From a virus: 23,455 nucleotides of DNA. Shown here one piece after another: positions 23,318-23,455 of the stretch. The stretch lies in the IMG/VR virus record IMGVR_UViG_3300007734_000493, positions 1 through 23,455 of that record. One strand, 5' to 3'. Numbering within the stretch: the first letter of the stretch is position 1; every line of letters starts with the position of its first letter. The notes beneath the pieces were generated by a model. The model saw only the letters and a list, made by a program, of their open reading frames with translations. It did no database searches and was not told where the DNA came from. A program made the translations under genes and the position numbers.

Positions 23318-23455
23318 TCAACCACTCTAGCCATTCAGAAAAGCGTTTTTTACCGTATCGGCTGGTTCTTCTGCCTAGCATGACCATCCCTCCCTCAAGT
23401 CCTGGCGCGATGCGGGGAGCGGTTTCGCCTTCAAATGCCGCCGTCAGAACATCTT
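23259..23455 (-). CDS. NinB-like recombination protein, C-terminal part
   Basis: Only the last 64 residues are in the window; the start lies beyond the right edge. The fragment (LTAAFEGETAPRIAPGLEGG, then MVMLGRRTSRYGKKRFSEWL) aligns by eye with the end of lambda NinB, which I recall as FTAALKQQDVVPNLAGNGF, then VVIGQSTSRMRVGEFAELLE: shared Thr-Ala-Ala, the Thr-Ser-Arg turn, and the final helix Leu-Glu. NinB is a single-strand DNA-binding, recombination-mediator protein in lambda. The stop is TAA at 23259-23261, and the gene overlaps the Ref-like gene start by 59 bases, so the two are translationally linked. Confidence 0.7.
   Translation of the reverse strand, partial: DVLTAAFEGETAPRIAPGLEGGMVMLGRRTSRYGKKRFSEWLEWLNAASHHAGIKIPAPASMCD

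Overview
The window is a stretch of a tailed double-stranded DNA bacteriophage genome, most likely podovirus-like, infecting a Gram-negative bacterium. It could be a free phage contig or part of a prophage; no host chromosomal gene is visible. Evidence is a TerS/TerL pair, a P22-type portal with a glutamine-rich tail, scaffold and capsid genes, head-tail adaptor-like genes, three large proteins of ejection type, and a tail fibre ending in an S74 autochaperone. No tape measure, tail tube or sheath gene is seen. All supported genes lie on the minus strand with 1-, 4- or 8-base overlaps or very short gaps, so transcription runs from the right end of the window to the left. I see no tRNA, CRISPR array, transposase, integrase or convincing terminator or promoter.

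In transcription order (right to left): (i) a recombination and DNA-modification block, 21028-23455, holding a NinB-like C-terminus, a Ref-family HNH nuclease, a VRR-NUC-like nuclease, a DUF5856-like protein and a ParB-methyltransferase fusion; (ii) packaging and portal, 16475-21009, with TerS, TerL, two small proteins and the portal; (iii) small head genes, scaffold and major capsid, 12097-16478; (iv) an unusual DUF115-SAM methyltransferase fusion and two tandem paralogous small proteins, 10025-12053; (v) adaptor and tail proteins plus a GNAT acetyltransferase, 6568-10005; (vi) three large ejection-type virion proteins, 1481-6605; (vii) the tail fibre, a 44-residue protein and a membrane-anchored small protein cut by the window edge, 1-1465.

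The most notable element is in the major capsid gene. The open frame stops after ...INQDA+KQTLH, while the expected conserved C-terminus (VVKLIGWAGNL...) sits about 250 bases downstream, in frame. The 248 nt between them (12718-12965) fold as a group I intron: P1 pairs the end of exon 1 (GACGCU) with an internal guide GGCGUC and has a U.G pair at the splice site, P3, P4, P5, P6, P7, P8 and P9 can all be drawn, and the intron ends in G. Removing it restores a 333-residue capsid protein. The intron carries no homing endonuclease. Functional names for the virion genes without clear motifs rest on gene order and recall of similar phage proteins, and are marked so.
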